Positions 44,030 through 52,203 of a stretch of 64,000 bases of DNA are shown piece by piece. Under the pieces are notes generated by a model. It saw only the letters and a program-made list of their open reading frames with translations, made no database searches and was not told where the DNA came from. Source of the DNA: Hyphomicrobiales bacterium (GTDB lineage: Bacteria > Pseudomonadota > Alphaproteobacteria > Rhizobiales > Rhizobiaceae); contig UCKM01000005.1 of the NCBI GenBank assembly GCA_900473175.1, positions 328,071-392,070 of the forward strand, in the 5' to 3' direction. How positions within the stretch are numbered: the stretch's first letter is position 1; each line of letters opens with the position of its first letter. The position numbers were made by a program, and so were the translations under genes.

Positions 44030-44276
44030 TTCTGTCTCCGCGCGGGCGCTTCCCGCTGTTGCGACAACGGCCACGGCCCCACCAACCACGTCCCGGCGTG
44101 CGCTTTTCATGCCGCAACAAACCTGTTTCGTCGTGTGTAAGGTCGGCTTTATCCGGGCCGGAAACAAGCCGTAGGTGAGCGAACAGCTTGTTCACAAAAT
44201 GCGATCCATCCGTGTTGGATTGTTTACTGCACCTTGGTCTTACCACTTTGGACTGTAGCGACTAGCCTACCAACAA

Positions 44277-44672
44277 CTACATCGCCTCGATCTTATCCCG
44301 GGCCGCGCTTGCTATAAAGGCGGAACGCGTCACTCCGCGAAGCGCTGCAGCCTCGTCGATCGCGTCGAGCAATCCCGCATCCATTGTGAGGTTGGCGCGC
44401 ACTGTTCGCCCGGAGTCGAGAACAAGTGGAATCATAACAGTCGTTTCGCCGGCTTCAATTTCCCCTGACGCGAGAATGGCCGAAACCGAAGTTGGAGCGG
44501 GTATCGCAAAGCCCCCGCCACGCTTGTGTGCCATTACATCGCGAAGCGCGATTGTAACGTCGGCAATTGCCAGCTCCGGGCTTGCTCCCGCACCGACGCA
44601 GCCCGGAACATCCGGGATACGCACACCCCAAACATCCTCCGCCCCATCGAGCACACCGACGTAATATGTCAT
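44277..44672 (-). CDS. hicB: HicB-type antitoxin
   Basis: A 131-residue antitoxin. The N-terminal part has the partial RNase-H-like HicB fold (YYVGVLDGAEDVWGVRIPD then CVGAGASPELAIADVTIAL). The C-terminal 40 residues form a ribbon-helix-helix-type DNA-binding region (LTMDAGLLDAIDEAAALRGVTRSAF). It binds HicA and represses the operon. The ATG at 44672 has AAGGAA upstream; the frame from 44705 would overlap hicA. It follows hicA after 23 bases on the same strand, in the usual toxin-first order. Confidence 0.9.
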   Translation of the reverse strand: MTYYVGVLDGAEDVWGVRIPDVPGCVGAGASPELAIADVTIALRDVMAHKRGGGFAIPAPTSVSAILASGEIEAGETTVMIPLVLDSGRTVRANLTMDAGLLDAIDEAAALRGVTRSAFIASAARDKIEAM

Positions 44673-44695
44673 CCTAAGTTCCTTTCGGTCGTCGC

Positions 44696-44890
44696 CTACA
44701 GCCAACCCGCTGCCTTAGCTATGGAACTCGCCGTTCCGGGCGACAATTCGCGGTGGCGTGGTACCGGAATCATAAGTTCCGGCCTATCCTTATGAACGAA
44801 GCGATCGTGATTGCTTCCACCGATATTGGTCCATCCCTCAGCCTCAAGCCGCGCAACGATCTTACGAGTATTGACCTCTGGCTTGGGCAT
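44696..44890 (-). CDS. hicA: HicA-type mRNA interferase toxin
   Basis: A 64-residue toxin with the HicA dsRBD-like fold. It has RKIVARLEAEGWTNIGGSNHDRFVHKD and a terminal SPGTASSIAKAAGWL (read in parts). The conserved catalytic histidine is in GGSNHDRF, in the G-G/S-x-H pattern. HicA cleaves mRNA and arrests growth unless bound by HicB. It is preceded by two palindromic operator-like sites and followed by hicB. Confidence 0.9.
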   Translation of the reverse strand: MPKPEVNTRKIVARLEAEGWTNIGGSNHDRFVHKDRPELMIPVPRHRELSPGTASSIAKAAGWL

Positions 44891-44905
44891 TGTGATCCAT
44901 CATTT

Positions 44906-44966
44906 GGTGCATCATAGTGCACCTGAATTGCCTCAACGTCAACTTGTTCTGTGCATATAAATGCAC
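44906..44966. promoter_or_regulatory. Two palindromic operators upstream of hicAB
   Basis: GGTGCA-TCATAG-TGCACC at 44906-44923 and GTGCAT-ATAA-ATGCAC at 44951-44966 are perfect inverted repeats sharing a TGCA-containing half-site. They lie 16 and 61 bases upstream of hicA. On the minus strand TTGACG is followed 20 bases later by TATGAT within the proximal palindrome, a possible promoter. They are probably bound by the HicB ribbon-helix-helix domain for autoregulation. Confidence 0.65.
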
Positions 44967-44985
44967 GAACAATGGGCTCGTTACC

Positions 44986-45969
44986 CTACTCCACCGGATA
45001 TGGTCCTTCCTTGAAAACGCCCGGGTGATAGCCCTTTGATCCAATGAGCTGGGCCAGCGGGCTGCGCATATCTTCACCCCGGGCCAATCGGCCGACAAGC
45101 ATCCGAAAATCATGGCGCGGCTGCCACCCGAGCTCACGCCGCGCGCGCTCATTGACGTAGACGCGATCGATGCCGGACGGCAACGTCCAGCCGCGCCGTG
45201 CAAATTCGGCCTCGTATTCGGGAATATGACGCCGCACCACGCGCGGCAGGTCGGTGCGCAAATCCGCAAGATCGTCCGGCGTGAACGGTGTCGTCGCACT
45301 GATGATATAGCACCGGAAACCCAGCGCCGGCGCCTGCTCGGCAGCCAGCAGATGCGCGCTGACAATATCTTCGATGTCCACCCGTCGATAAAGAAATTCG
45401 TTGAGCTTGATATTCGCATCGGCAAATCCATCACGAACCGCCTTGTCGTCATCTTCCTCGGGGAAGAAGCGCGATGTCCGCAGCACCATCGTCGCCAATT
45501 CATGGTTGCGCTGAAACAGCTGGCAAAGGTCCTCGGCAGCGGCCTTGGTAACACCGTAAATATTCTTTGGGATTGGCCTGATATCCTCGGTAATCCAAAC
45601 AGCGGGAGCACCGCGCGGCGGCACCAGCGCATCGCCGAAAACGCTGGTCGTGCTCGTATAGATGAAAGAGCTTACGCCCGCCGACGCCGCTTCTTCGAGG
45701 AGATTGAGCGTTCCGGTGATGTTGGTGTCAACGAAATCCTGCCGCGTATGCGTGGTGACATGCGGCTTGTGCAGAGTGGCGGCGTGGAAAACCGTCCGTA
45801 CCCCGGCCATGGATCGTCTGACACAGACACGGTCAGCAACCGAACCGGTATGCGTGGTGAACGGTCCCTCGTTGATGTCGAGACCTCGCACGGCCTGTCC
45901 GCTACCCTGCAGCGTGCGGACCAGCGCTTCACCCAGATGGCCGGAACTGCCTGTGACCAATATTGCCAT
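44986..45969 (-). CDS. NAD-dependent epimerase/dehydratase (SDR-extended)
   Basis: A 327-residue extended SDR enzyme. The NAD-binding motif is VTGSSGHLGEAL at residues 4-15. The catalytic pair is in NIYGVTKAAAEDL (Tyr and Lys), and an upstream serine (STTSVFG) supports catalysis. The ATG at 45969 has GGAGG just upstream and gives the standard start MAILVTG. The substrate is probably a nucleotide sugar or similar carbohydrate. It is monocistronic and divergent from the small hydrolase at 46138 across 168 bases. Confidence 0.88.
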   Translation of the reverse strand: MAILVTGSSGHLGEALVRTLQGSGQAVRGLDINEGPFTTHTGSVADRVCVRRSMAGVRTVFHAATLHKPHVTTHTRQDFVDTNITGTLNLLEEAASAGVSSFIYTSTTSVFGDALVPPRGAPAVWITEDIRPIPKNIYGVTKAAAEDLCQLFQRNHELATMVLRTSRFFPEEDDDKAVRDGFADANIKLNEFLYRRVDIEDIVSAHLLAAEQAPALGFRCYIISATTPFTPDDLADLRTDLPRVVRRHIPEYEAEFARRGWTLPSGIDRVYVNERARRELGWQPRHDFRMLVGRLARGEDMRSPLAQLIGSKGYHPGVFKEGPYPVE

Positions 45970-46137
45970 GCTTGCCTCCACCCGTGGAATCGCCGGGATG
46001 CTAACATCGGACGTGTTCACGCGCGAACCCACTTCCAACGTTCATGCCGATTGCGAAGTCTTGGCCCTGTTGAGCGAACGACACCGGGTTTACATACCCA
46101 TATTGCGAAGACCGGCCAATTTTTCTAAATACGGGCC

Positions 46138-46686
46138 ATGAAAGTCAAAGACGTCGATATTCTCATTGTTCCCGGTTACACCAATTCCGGCCCAGACCAT
46201 TGGCAGACGCGCTGGGAGGCAAAGCTTTCCACGGCGCGCCGTGTCGAGCAGGCAGAATGGACCAAGCCAGTGCGTGAAGACTGGGTGGCGGCGGTCGTCA
46301 AGGCAGTCAATGCGGCGACCAAACCGGTAGTTATCGTCGCGCACTCGCTCGGCGTTCCGACATTCATCCACGCCATTCCGGAAATCGGCGACAAGGTGAA
46401 GGGCGCCTTTCTGGTGACGCCCCCCGATGTGTCCAACCCGAAGATTCGCCCGAAACACCTGATGACGTTCGGCCCCTACCCGCGTGAGCCGTTCAGTTTT
46501 CCGTCGGTGGTCGTCGCCAGCCGTAATGATCATTACTGCAGCTACGACGTTGCCGAAGACCTTGCCGCAGCTTGGGGCTCGCTGTTCATCGATGCCGGTG
46601 ATTCCGGCCACCTCAACGCGGAATCCGGCCATGGCCCCTGGCCGGAAGGCTCGATGGTGTTTGCACAGTTCCTGTCGAAACTGTGA
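46138..46686 (+). CDS. RBBP9/YdeN-type small alpha/beta hydrolase
   Basis: A 182-residue serine-hydrolase-like protein of the RBBP9/YdeN family. It starts DILIVPGYTNSGPDHWQTRWE, carries the nucleophile VAHSLGVPTFIHA, and ends with histidine in DAGDSGHLNAESGHGPWPEG. The fold is an alpha/beta hydrolase without lid. Cellular substrates of the family are unknown. It is transcribed alone, divergent from the epimerase. Confidence 0.88.
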   Translation: MKVKDVDILIVPGYTNSGPDHWQTRWEAKLSTARRVEQAEWTKPVREDWVAAVVKAVNAATKPVVIVAHSLGVPTFIHAIPEIGDKVKGAFLVTPPDVSNPKIRPKHLMTFGPYPREPFSFPSVVVASRNDHYCSYDVAEDLAAAWGSLFIDAGDSGHLNAESGHGPWPEGSMVFAQFLSKL

Positions 46687-46752
46687 GCGGCGAACTCCAT
46701 AGCGCATCGCCAGTTCCGGCTCGAGCCAACCGCGATAGCGCTTGGCTCGACG

Positions 46753-47517
46753 TCAGGCTTTCAACCCGTCGAGCAGGCTCTGGACGCCGAGGGTAAGGTA
46801 AGCGGTGTCGGCGGCCAGAGGAATGTAGGTGTAGCCGAGAGCGCCAAAACGCCTTGCCAAAAGCGGGCCAGCGGCATAGATCGCGGCGAGCTTGCCTGCT
46901 GCCTTTGCCTTGGCCGCAATGTGGGTCAGCGGCTCGATGATGGCTTCGGAACCCGCGTCCACCTCTGCGCCATTGCTCCAGGCGATGGAAAAGTCTGATG
47001 GGCCGACGAAAACACCGTCAATGCCATCCACGGCGAGGATATCGTCGAGCGCTTCATAGGCGGCCCTCGTCTCGATCATGGCAAAGGCCAGGGTCGACTC
47101 GTTGAGTTCACGCAGATAGGCTCCGGAACCGCCGGCACCATAGCTTGCCGGACGCCCGCGCAACTGGCCCCAGGAACGCTCGCCAAGCGGCGGATATTTC
47201 ATCGCAGCAGCAAAAAGCCTTGCGTCGCCCGCGCTATTGATCATCGGAGCAACGACTGCTTCGACACCGATGTCCAAGGCGCGGCTTGCCATGTCGAAAC
47301 GACCGACAGGGATACGTACAAGCGCGTGTTTTTCAGTGCTGCGCAAGATCCCGGTGAGTGCGACGACACTCGCCGTGTCGTGCGCACCGTGCTGCATATC
47401 CAGAAGCACGGCATCGAGCGGAGTGCGGCAGAGTGCTTCCATGACCAGCGGGTCGGTTACGCTCGACCAGCCCGAATAGATTGTTTCGCCGGCCTTCAGA
47501 CGCGATGCAAGTGACAT
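46753..47517 (-). CDS. HpcH/HpaI-family aldolase
   Basis: A 254-residue class II aldolase of the HpcH/HpaI family that cleaves 2-keto-3-deoxy acids or related compounds to pyruvate or oxaloacetate. Motifs: DAVLLDMQHGAHD with the metal-binding acid, VAPMINSAGDARLFAAAMKYPPLGERSW (read in parts), FAMIETRAAYEAL and VFVGPSDFSIAW. The ATG at 47517 has AGGAAAGAG upstream, better than the frame from 47577. It is monocistronic. Substrate choice within the family cannot be predicted. Confidence 0.9.
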   Translation of the reverse strand: MSLASRLKAGETIYSGWSSVTDPLVMEALCRTPLDAVLLDMQHGAHDTASVVALTGILRSTEKHALVRIPVGRFDMASRALDIGVEAVVAPMINSAGDARLFAAAMKYPPLGERSWGQLRGRPASYGAGGSGAYLRELNESTLAFAMIETRAAYEALDDILAVDGIDGVFVGPSDFSIAWSNGAEVDAGSEAIIEPLTHIAAKAKAAGKLAAIYAAGPLLARRFGALGYTYIPLAADTAYLTLGVQSLLDGLKA

Positions 47518-47589
47518 GATTCTCTTTCCTGCGTGATCTTTGCGCCGAGTATGGGAAACGGCGACAGGGCGGGTCAAGGCGTATACAAC

Positions 47590-47618
47590 AAAAAGCCCGG
47601 CGCGAGGCCGGGCTTTTT
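47590..47618 (-). terminator. Rho-independent terminator after zeta inhibitor gene
   Basis: A perfect 12-bp hairpin AAAAAGCCCGGC / GCCGGGCTTTTT with a 5-base loop. It lies 23 bases past the stop of the DUF1476 gene, and it isolates that gene from the aldolase gene downstream. T-tracts are present on both strands because the stem itself begins with A5. Confidence 0.9.
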
Positions 47619-47640
47619 CGCATGAATATGCGCCCAGTCG

Positions 47641-47955
47641 TTAACCTTCGATCTGACGGAACGCCTCGACCATCAGTTCTTCCATCGTACGGCGGATGCG
47701 ATGGTCGGACATTTCGATGCCAGCTGCGTCGAAATCGGCGCGAAGCTTGCGAAATACGTCATCGTCGCCCGCTTCCTGGAAATCCGACTTGATCACTTCC
47801 TTGACGTAGGCATCAGCTTCTTCGCCGGTCTTGCCGAACTTTTCGGCCGCCCACTGGCCCAACAGCTTGTTGCGGCGGGCCTCCGCCCTGAAACGTACTT
47901 CTGCGTCATGCGCATACTTGTTTTCAAAGGCGTTTTTGCGATCTTCCATTGTCAT
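47641..47955 (-). CDS. F1-ATPase inhibitor zeta subunit (DUF1476)
   Basis: A 104-residue alpha-helical protein of the DUF1476 family. It has DRKNAFENKYAHDAEVRFRAEARRNKLLG and WAAEKFGKTGEEADAYVKEVI (read in parts). In Paracoccus, the zeta protein inhibits F1-ATPase hydrolysis through its N-terminal helix, acting as an alphaproteobacterial counterpart of IF1. The ATG at 47955 has GGGAG upstream. It is monocistronic with its own terminator and lies in a 317-base gap before purC on the other strand. Confidence 0.93.
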   Translation of the reverse strand: MTMEDRKNAFENKYAHDAEVRFRAEARRNKLLGQWAAEKFGKTGEEADAYVKEVIKSDFQEAGDDDVFRKLRADFDAAGIEMSDHRIRRTMEELMVEAFRQIEG

Positions 47956-48272
47956 ACTCGATTGCTCCCGCAAAGTGATCGGTTGGTTCGGTGCTTATTT
48001 ACATCCGGGCCTTGGGCGTTTTTCAGGCAAATCCCTAATGTTTTTCGCTTCTTGGGTTTTCATATAGTCGTTCTGCGCAAAATCGAAAGGCTGAAATTCA
48101 GGGCCGGGATCACATTGTCGTAGAACATACATAGCATACCTATATTTCATAAATCCGCGCAGCTCCACAAAGGATCATTGTAGAATGCTTGCTTTTACGA
48201 TAGTTAGCGCGCCAACATGACGGCACGCTTAAGAACCGGGGCCGACCGATAACTCCAATACCGAGATTTGCA
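47956..48272. other. Gene-free stretch upstream of purC
   Basis: A 317-base divergent region between the zeta inhibitor and purC. I find no convincing gene. It holds the inhibitor ribosome site at its left end and presumably the promoters of both genes. No riboswitch-like structure is evident by eye. Confidence 0.5.
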
Positions 48273-49037
48273 ATGAACCGTCGCCGCCGTGTCTACGAAG
48301 GCAAAGCCAAGATCCTTTATGAAGGACCAGAACCAGGCACACTCGTCCAGCACTTCAAAGACGATACGACCGTGCTGCACCCCAAGAAAACGGAAGTGAT
48401 CGACGGCAAGGGCGTCCTCAACAACCGCATTTCCGAATATATCTTCAGCCAGCTGAACCGCATGGGCATTCCGACGCACTTCATCCGGCGTCTCAACATG
48501 CGCGAGCAGCTGATCAAGGAAGTCGAGATCATCCCGCTTCAGGTGGTGGTGCGCAATATCGCCGCCGGCTCGCTGGCAAAGCGGCTCGGCATCGAGGAAG
48601 GTACCGTGCTGCCGCGCTCGATCATCGAGTTCTATTACAAGAACGACGAGCTCGACGATCCAATGGTATCGGAAGAGCACATTACCGCCTTCGGCTGGGC
48701 AGCCCCGCAGGAAATCGACGACATCATGGCGCTCGCTATCCGCGTCAATGATTTCCTGAGCGGCCTGTTTCTCGGCGTCGGCATCCAGCTCGTCGATTTC
48801 AAGATTGAATGCGGCCGTCTCTATGAGGGCGACCTCATGCGGATCGTCCTTGCCGATGAGTTTTCGCCCGATTCCGCCCGGCTCTGGGACAGCCAGACGG
48901 CCGAAAAGCTCGACAAGGACCGTTTCCGACGCGACATGGGCGGCCTGATCGAAGCCTATCAGGAAGTCGCGCGCCGCCTCGGCATCATGAACGAAAACGA
49001 ACCGAACCGCCCCGCGGGACCGGTTCTGGTCAAATAA
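48273..49037 (+). CDS. purC: SAICAR synthetase
   Basis: A 254-residue phosphoribosylaminoimidazole-succinocarboxamide synthase, which joins aspartate to CAIR using ATP. Motifs: [11 protein letters not shown] with the ATP-binding loop, [29 protein letters not shown] and [14 protein letters not shown], followed by [14 protein letters not shown]. Length and motifs are normal. The start has only a weak GAG upstream. It begins a purC-purS-orf-purQ series with short gaps. Confidence 0.97.
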   Translation: MNRRRRVYEGKAKILYEGPEPGTLVQHFKDDTTVLHPKKTEVIDGKGVLNNRISEYIFSQLNRMGIPTHFIRRLNMREQLIKEVEIIPLQVVVRNIAAGSLAKRLGIEEGTVLPRSIIEFYYKNDELDDPMVSEEHITAFGWAAPQEIDDIMALAIRVNDFLSGLFLGVGIQLVDFKIECGRLYEGDLMRIVLADEFSPDSARLWDSQTAEKLDKDRFRRDMGGLIEAYQEVARRLGIMNENEPNRPAGPVLVK

Positions 49038-49070
49038 CAGCAGTCAAATCAGCTCGGAGAAGACAACTCG

Positions 49071-49310
49071 ATGAAGGCACGTGTCACTGTAACCTTGAAA
49101 AATGGCGTCCTTGATCCGCAGGGCAAGGCAATTGTCGGCGCGCTCGGCAGTCTTGGTTTCGATGGCGTTGGCTCCGTGCGCCAGGGCAAGGTCTTTGATG
49201 TCGAACTCGATACGACGGATCGCACCAAGGCCGAGGCGAACCTCAAGGCGATGTGCGAGAAGCTCCTCGCCAACACTGTGATCGAAGATTACAGTGTTGC
49301 GATTGATTGA
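49071..49310 (+). CDS. purS: FGAM synthase subunit PurS
   Basis: A 79-residue subunit of the three-part formylglycinamidine synthase. PurS bridges PurQ (glutaminase) and the small PurL, passing ammonia. It has the family start KARVTVTLKNGVLDPQGKAI and LGFDGVGSVRQGKVFDVEL. It starts 33 bases after purC, and the next frame, 21 bases on, is an unknown small gene placed before purQ. Confidence 0.96.
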   Translation: MKARVTVTLKNGVLDPQGKAIVGALGSLGFDGVGSVRQGKVFDVELDTTDRTKAEANLKAMCEKLLANTVIEDYSVAID

Positions 49311-49331
49311 TACGTTTTTTAGGGATTTGCG

Positions 49332-49589
49332 ATGGCCGATTTGTCACCCGATCTGATTTTCGAGATACTTAGAAAAATACAGGGCGAATTAACATCGCTC
49401 AAAGACGGTGTGCGTGAACTACGCCAAGACAACATCAGCATCCGCGGTCACCTGCACCTCCTGCAAGGCGAAATGAACAATCTTCACAGTTCCACTTCAT
49501 CCATCCATGATCGCCTCGAGCGAATTGAAAACCGCCTCGAACTGCGCGAACTCGCGGAAGCCCACGCTAAATACGAGTTACACCCATGA
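49332..49589 (+). CDS. Small coiled-coil protein between purS and purQ
   Basis: An 85-residue, probably helical protein: [20 protein letters not shown], then a heptad-rich stretch with [18 protein letters not shown]. Many alphaproteobacterial proteins of this size share this D-L-x-x-E-x-L-R-x-I pattern, and they are often found near toxin genes. No enzymatic motif is seen. Its stop overlaps the purQ start by ATGA, so translation is coupled. A role as a PurS/PurQ/PurL adaptor or as an unrelated passenger cannot be decided; vapBC lies just downstream of purQ. Confidence 0.8.
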   Translation: MADLSPDLIFEILRKIQGELTSLKDGVRELRQDNISIRGHLHLLQGEMNNLHSSTSSIHDRLERIENRLELRELAEAHAKYELHP

Positions 49590-50254
49590 AATCAGCAGTC
49601 GTCCTTCTTCCCGGCCTTAATCGCGACCGCGACACGATCGCGGCGCTGACGAAGATTTCCGGTGTCGCTCCGCAAACAGTATGGCAGACGGATACGGAAA
49701 TTCCCGATGTCGACCTGATCGTCATACCGGGCGGTTTCTCCTATGGCGATTATCTGCGTTGCGGGGCGATTGCCGCGCGCATGCCGGTCATGCAGGCTAT
49801 CCGCGAGAAGGCCGACAAGGGCGTCATGGTGATGGGCGTTTGCAATGGCTTCCAGATCCTGGTCGAGGCCGGACTGCTGCCGGGCGCGCTGATGCGCAAC
49901 GCCTCGCTGAAGTTCGTATGCCGTCAGGTGAAGCTCGAAGTGACCAACGCCAACACGGCCTTTACGCGCGGCTATTCCCACGGGCAGATCATTCGGACCC
50001 CGGTTGCCCATCATGACGGCAATTATTTTGCCGATGAAGCAACGTTGGCCCGCCTCGAAGGCAACGGCCAGGTGGTGTTCCGCTATGCTGAAGGCACCAA
50101 CCCAAACGGTTCGATCAACGATATCGCCGGCATCATCAATGAGAATGGCAATATTCTCGGGCTGATGCCGCACCCGGAAAACCTGATCGAGGCCGCCCAT
50201 GGTGGAACCGATGGGCGCGCATTGTTCGCCGGCATTCTCGGGGTTGCCGCCTAG
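49586..50254 (+). CDS. purQ: FGAM synthase glutaminase subunit PurQ
   Basis: A 222-residue class I glutamine amidotransferase. The nucleophile is the cysteine of [10 protein letters not shown], the catalytic histidine and glutamate are in [10 protein letters not shown], and the start [15 protein letters not shown] is typical of PurQ. It hydrolyses glutamine and delivers ammonia to PurL through PurS. It overlaps the preceding small gene. The vapBC operator palindrome starts 24 bases after its stop. Confidence 0.97.
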   Translation: MKSAVVLLPGLNRDRDTIAALTKISGVAPQTVWQTDTEIPDVDLIVIPGGFSYGDYLRCGAIAARMPVMQAIREKADKGVMVMGVCNGFQILVEAGLLPGALMRNASLKFVCRQVKLEVTNANTAFTRGYSHGQIIRTPVAHHDGNYFADEATLARLEGNGQVVFRYAEGTNPNGSINDIAGIINENGNILGLMPHPENLIEAAHGGTDGRALFAGILGVAA

Positions 50255-50278
50255 CCGATTCGTTGACCATGGATCGGA

Positions 50279-50307
50279 TTGGATATACATTGGAGATGTA
50301 TATCCAA
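50279..50307. promoter_or_regulatory. Perfect palindrome operator of the vapBC pair
   Basis: TTGGATATACAT-TGGAG-ATGTATATCCAA is a perfect 12-bp inverted repeat with a 5-base spacer, ending 11 bases before the antitoxin ATG. A TTGACC -35-like element (50263-50268) lies just upstream, and -10-like AT-rich bases lie inside the left arm, so binding by the VapB/VapC complex would block the promoter. Confidence 0.75.
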
Positions 50308-50318
50308 CGGAGTTCATC

Positions 50319-50549
50319 ATGCGTGTCGCCAAGTGGGGCAACAGTCTGGCAGTCCGCCTGCCCGCCAATGTCGTGGATGCCTTGGGGCTCACCGAAGGCA
50401 CCGAGATTGAGATCCGTATCGCAGACGATCGCACATTCGACGTAGCGCGTGATGGCGGTCGTGAGCGGGCCATCGAGCGGGTTCGCGCCTTCAAGAAAAA
50501 GCTTCCCCCTGATTGGAAGTTTGATCGCGATGATGCAAATGCCCGCTGA
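50319..50549 (+). CDS. AbrB/MazE-type antitoxin (VapB)
   Basis: A 76-residue antitoxin with an N-terminal SpoVT/AbrB swapped-hairpin fold: MRVAKWGNSLAVRLPANVV and LGLTEGTEIEIRIADDR. The C-terminal part is a charged tail that would wrap the toxin. The ATG is supported by an ACGGAG ribosome site. It binds the palindrome at 50279-50307 and neutralises the PIN protein encoded next, which it overlaps. Confidence 0.88.
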   Translation: MRVAKWGNSLAVRLPANVVDALGLTEGTEIEIRIADDRTFDVARDGGRERAIERVRAFKKKLPPDWKFDRDDANAR

Positions 50550-50940
50550 ATTTTTGGACACCAACGTCCTCATTTATGCCTTCACCGACGACCCGCGCAG
50601 CAACAGGGCGCAAGCGTTGCTCGAAAAAGGCTGCACGATCAGTGTGCAGGTATTGAACGAATTTACGAACGTCGCCTTGCGCAAATTGCGCATGAGTTGG
50701 GCGGAAATCCATGATGCCCTTTCACTGATACGCTATTTGTGTCCAACAATTGCCGGTATCGATATTGAGACTCATGATGCGGCTACCGCAATTGCCGAGC
50801 GATCTCGCCTTCAGATATTCGATTCACTCATCATCGCTTCTGCCATACGCAGCGGTAGTACGGTGCTCTGGTCCGAAGACATGCAGGATGGCATGACAAT
50901 TGAAGGCCTCAGCATCAGCAATCCGTTTCGACTTCCTTGA
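50530..50940 (+). CDS. PIN-domain RNase toxin (VapC)
   Basis: A 136-residue PIN-domain RNase. The acidic site is in EFLDTNVLIYAF (Asp), VLNEFTNVALRKL (Glu), RLQIFDSLIIASA (Asp) and VLWSEDMQDG (Asp). The start is probably ATG 50530 or 50539, inside the antitoxin gene end; the frame further upstream is antitoxin sequence in another frame. VapC toxins cleave tRNA or rRNA to stop growth. It lies between purQ and a GST gene. Confidence 0.88.
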   Translation: MMQMPAEFLDTNVLIYAFTDDPRSNRAQALLEKGCTISVQVLNEFTNVALRKLRMSWAEIHDALSLIRYLCPTIAGIDIETHDAATAIAERSRLQIFDSLIIASAIRSGSTVLWSEDMQDGMTIEGLSISNPFRLP

Positions 50941-51024
50941 TCTCGGCGGGTAATTCGCTACGTTCGTTCAAGGCGCTGGCATTCTCAAATCATAAGCCTG
51001 GGCCAAAAAATGGAGGAACGCTCA

Positions 51025-51684
51025 ATGAAACTCTACTCGCGGCCGCTATCCCCCTATTCCTCCATCATCCGCTGCATCGCCTATTACAAGCAGGCGCCAA
51101 TCAAGATCGTCGCCCCGCCGCCGGGTTTTCCGATCCCCGAAGAGTTCCGCGCCATCTCGCCCTTCAATCGCATTCCGGTGCTGATCACGGGGTCGGGCCT
51201 CACCATCGTCGAAGCTTCGGTCATCGCCGAATATCTGGAAGAACATTTCCCCGAGCGTCCGTTGCTGCCTGTGGATTCGCGAGATCGCGCCATCGTGCGC
51301 ATGATGGCACGCGCGACTGAACTCGAGGTGCTGGCGCCGGTCATGGAATTGTTCGAGCTCTTCCACCTCAAGTCGAAGGACGACGCGCGAATCAACAAAC
51401 TGTTCAAGCAGATGGAAGTGGGTTTGACCGAGGTGGAAAAGCGCCTCGGGCAAGGTCCCTATGCTCTCGGCGAAGAAATGACGCTGGCGGACGCGTGGCT
51501 GACGCCAACGCGCTTCGTCTTCAACAATTTCCGCGACATGGTGGGACGGCCTGATTTGCTCGACCCCTATCCCCAGTTCGACGCTCTACAGCAACGTATT
51601 GTTCAGGATCCGGTGCTATCGCTGGTCTGGTACGAGATGGCGGACGGCCTCAAAATATTCCTCGGGGAGCTCGAGTCCGCCTGA
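51025..51684 (+). CDS. Glutathione S-transferase family protein
   Basis: A 219-residue GST with an N-terminal thioredoxin-like domain (KLYSRPLSPYSSIIRCIAYYKQ; IPVLITGSGLTIVEASVIAEYLEE with the Glu-Ala/Ser glutathione motif) and a helical C-domain. A glutathione-activating serine or cysteine may be Ser at SPYSS or Cys of RCIA. It starts at ATG 51025 with GGAGGAAC upstream. Its substrate is unknown. Monocistronic, read in the purine-gene direction. Confidence 0.9.
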   Translation: MKLYSRPLSPYSSIIRCIAYYKQAPIKIVAPPPGFPIPEEFRAISPFNRIPVLITGSGLTIVEASVIAEYLEEHFPERPLLPVDSRDRAIVRMMARATELEVLAPVMELFELFHLKSKDDARINKLFKQMEVGLTEVEKRLGQGPYALGEEMTLADAWLTPTRFVFNNFRDMVGRPDLLDPYPQFDALQQRIVQDPVLSLVWYEMADGLKIFLGELESA

Positions 51685-51786
51685 ATCCCCTTCCTCGCGC
51701 ATCACGCCAGCAGCGCAACCGCTGCCGGTGTTGTGCATATAACGGTCCTCTGCGTCACCTCGCGACGCAGTCGTGGAGAAAGACGC

Positions 51787-52203
51787 ATGAAAACGCCGAC
51801 GATCGGTATTGCCCTGATGATTTCGCTTGCAGCGCTCGCCGCATGCCAATCGAAAAACACGCCGGGGCCCGGCAGCCTTGCTTTCAATTCGGAAAAGGCT
51901 GCCCTGCCGACCATGGAACGCGTAGCGCTCGCCGCCAATACGTGCTGGTTCAAATCCGGCGATTCGAGTTTCAAGCCCTACCGTCTGGCGCCGGAACTTG
52001 ATTCCTATTCGGGGCGGCCGCGCATTCTGGTCGTGCCTGCAAATAATCCGGGCGGGCGGCCGCTTCTCGTCGTTCATGCTGAGGGCAATCCAGCAAAGGT
52101 CGAGGCGTTTGGCCCGCTCATGATGCATTCGGGCGGCAATCGCATCGCCGCCGACGTGCGCCGCTGGGCGGGCGGACAGTCGTCCTGCTCCGCCAGCGGC
52201 TAG
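51787..52203 (+). CDS. Small lipoprotein of unknown function
   Basis: A 138-residue protein with a lipoprotein signal peptide; the lipobox LAALAACQ places the modified cysteine at residue 20. The mature region contains MERVALAANTCWFKSGDSSF and ends in a tryptophan/Arg-rich segment with one cysteine pair (CWF and QSSCS). I do not recognise the family. The ATG at 51787 gives the proper signal; an upstream start at 51733 does not. Its stop overlaps the convergent DUF1127 gene stop by four bases. Confidence 0.85.
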   Translation: MKTPTIGIALMISLAALAACQSKNTPGPGSLAFNSEKAALPTMERVALAANTCWFKSGDSSFKPYRLAPELDSYSGRPRILVVPANNPGGRPLLVVHAEGNPAKVEAFGPLMMHSGGNRIAADVRRWAGGQSSCSASG

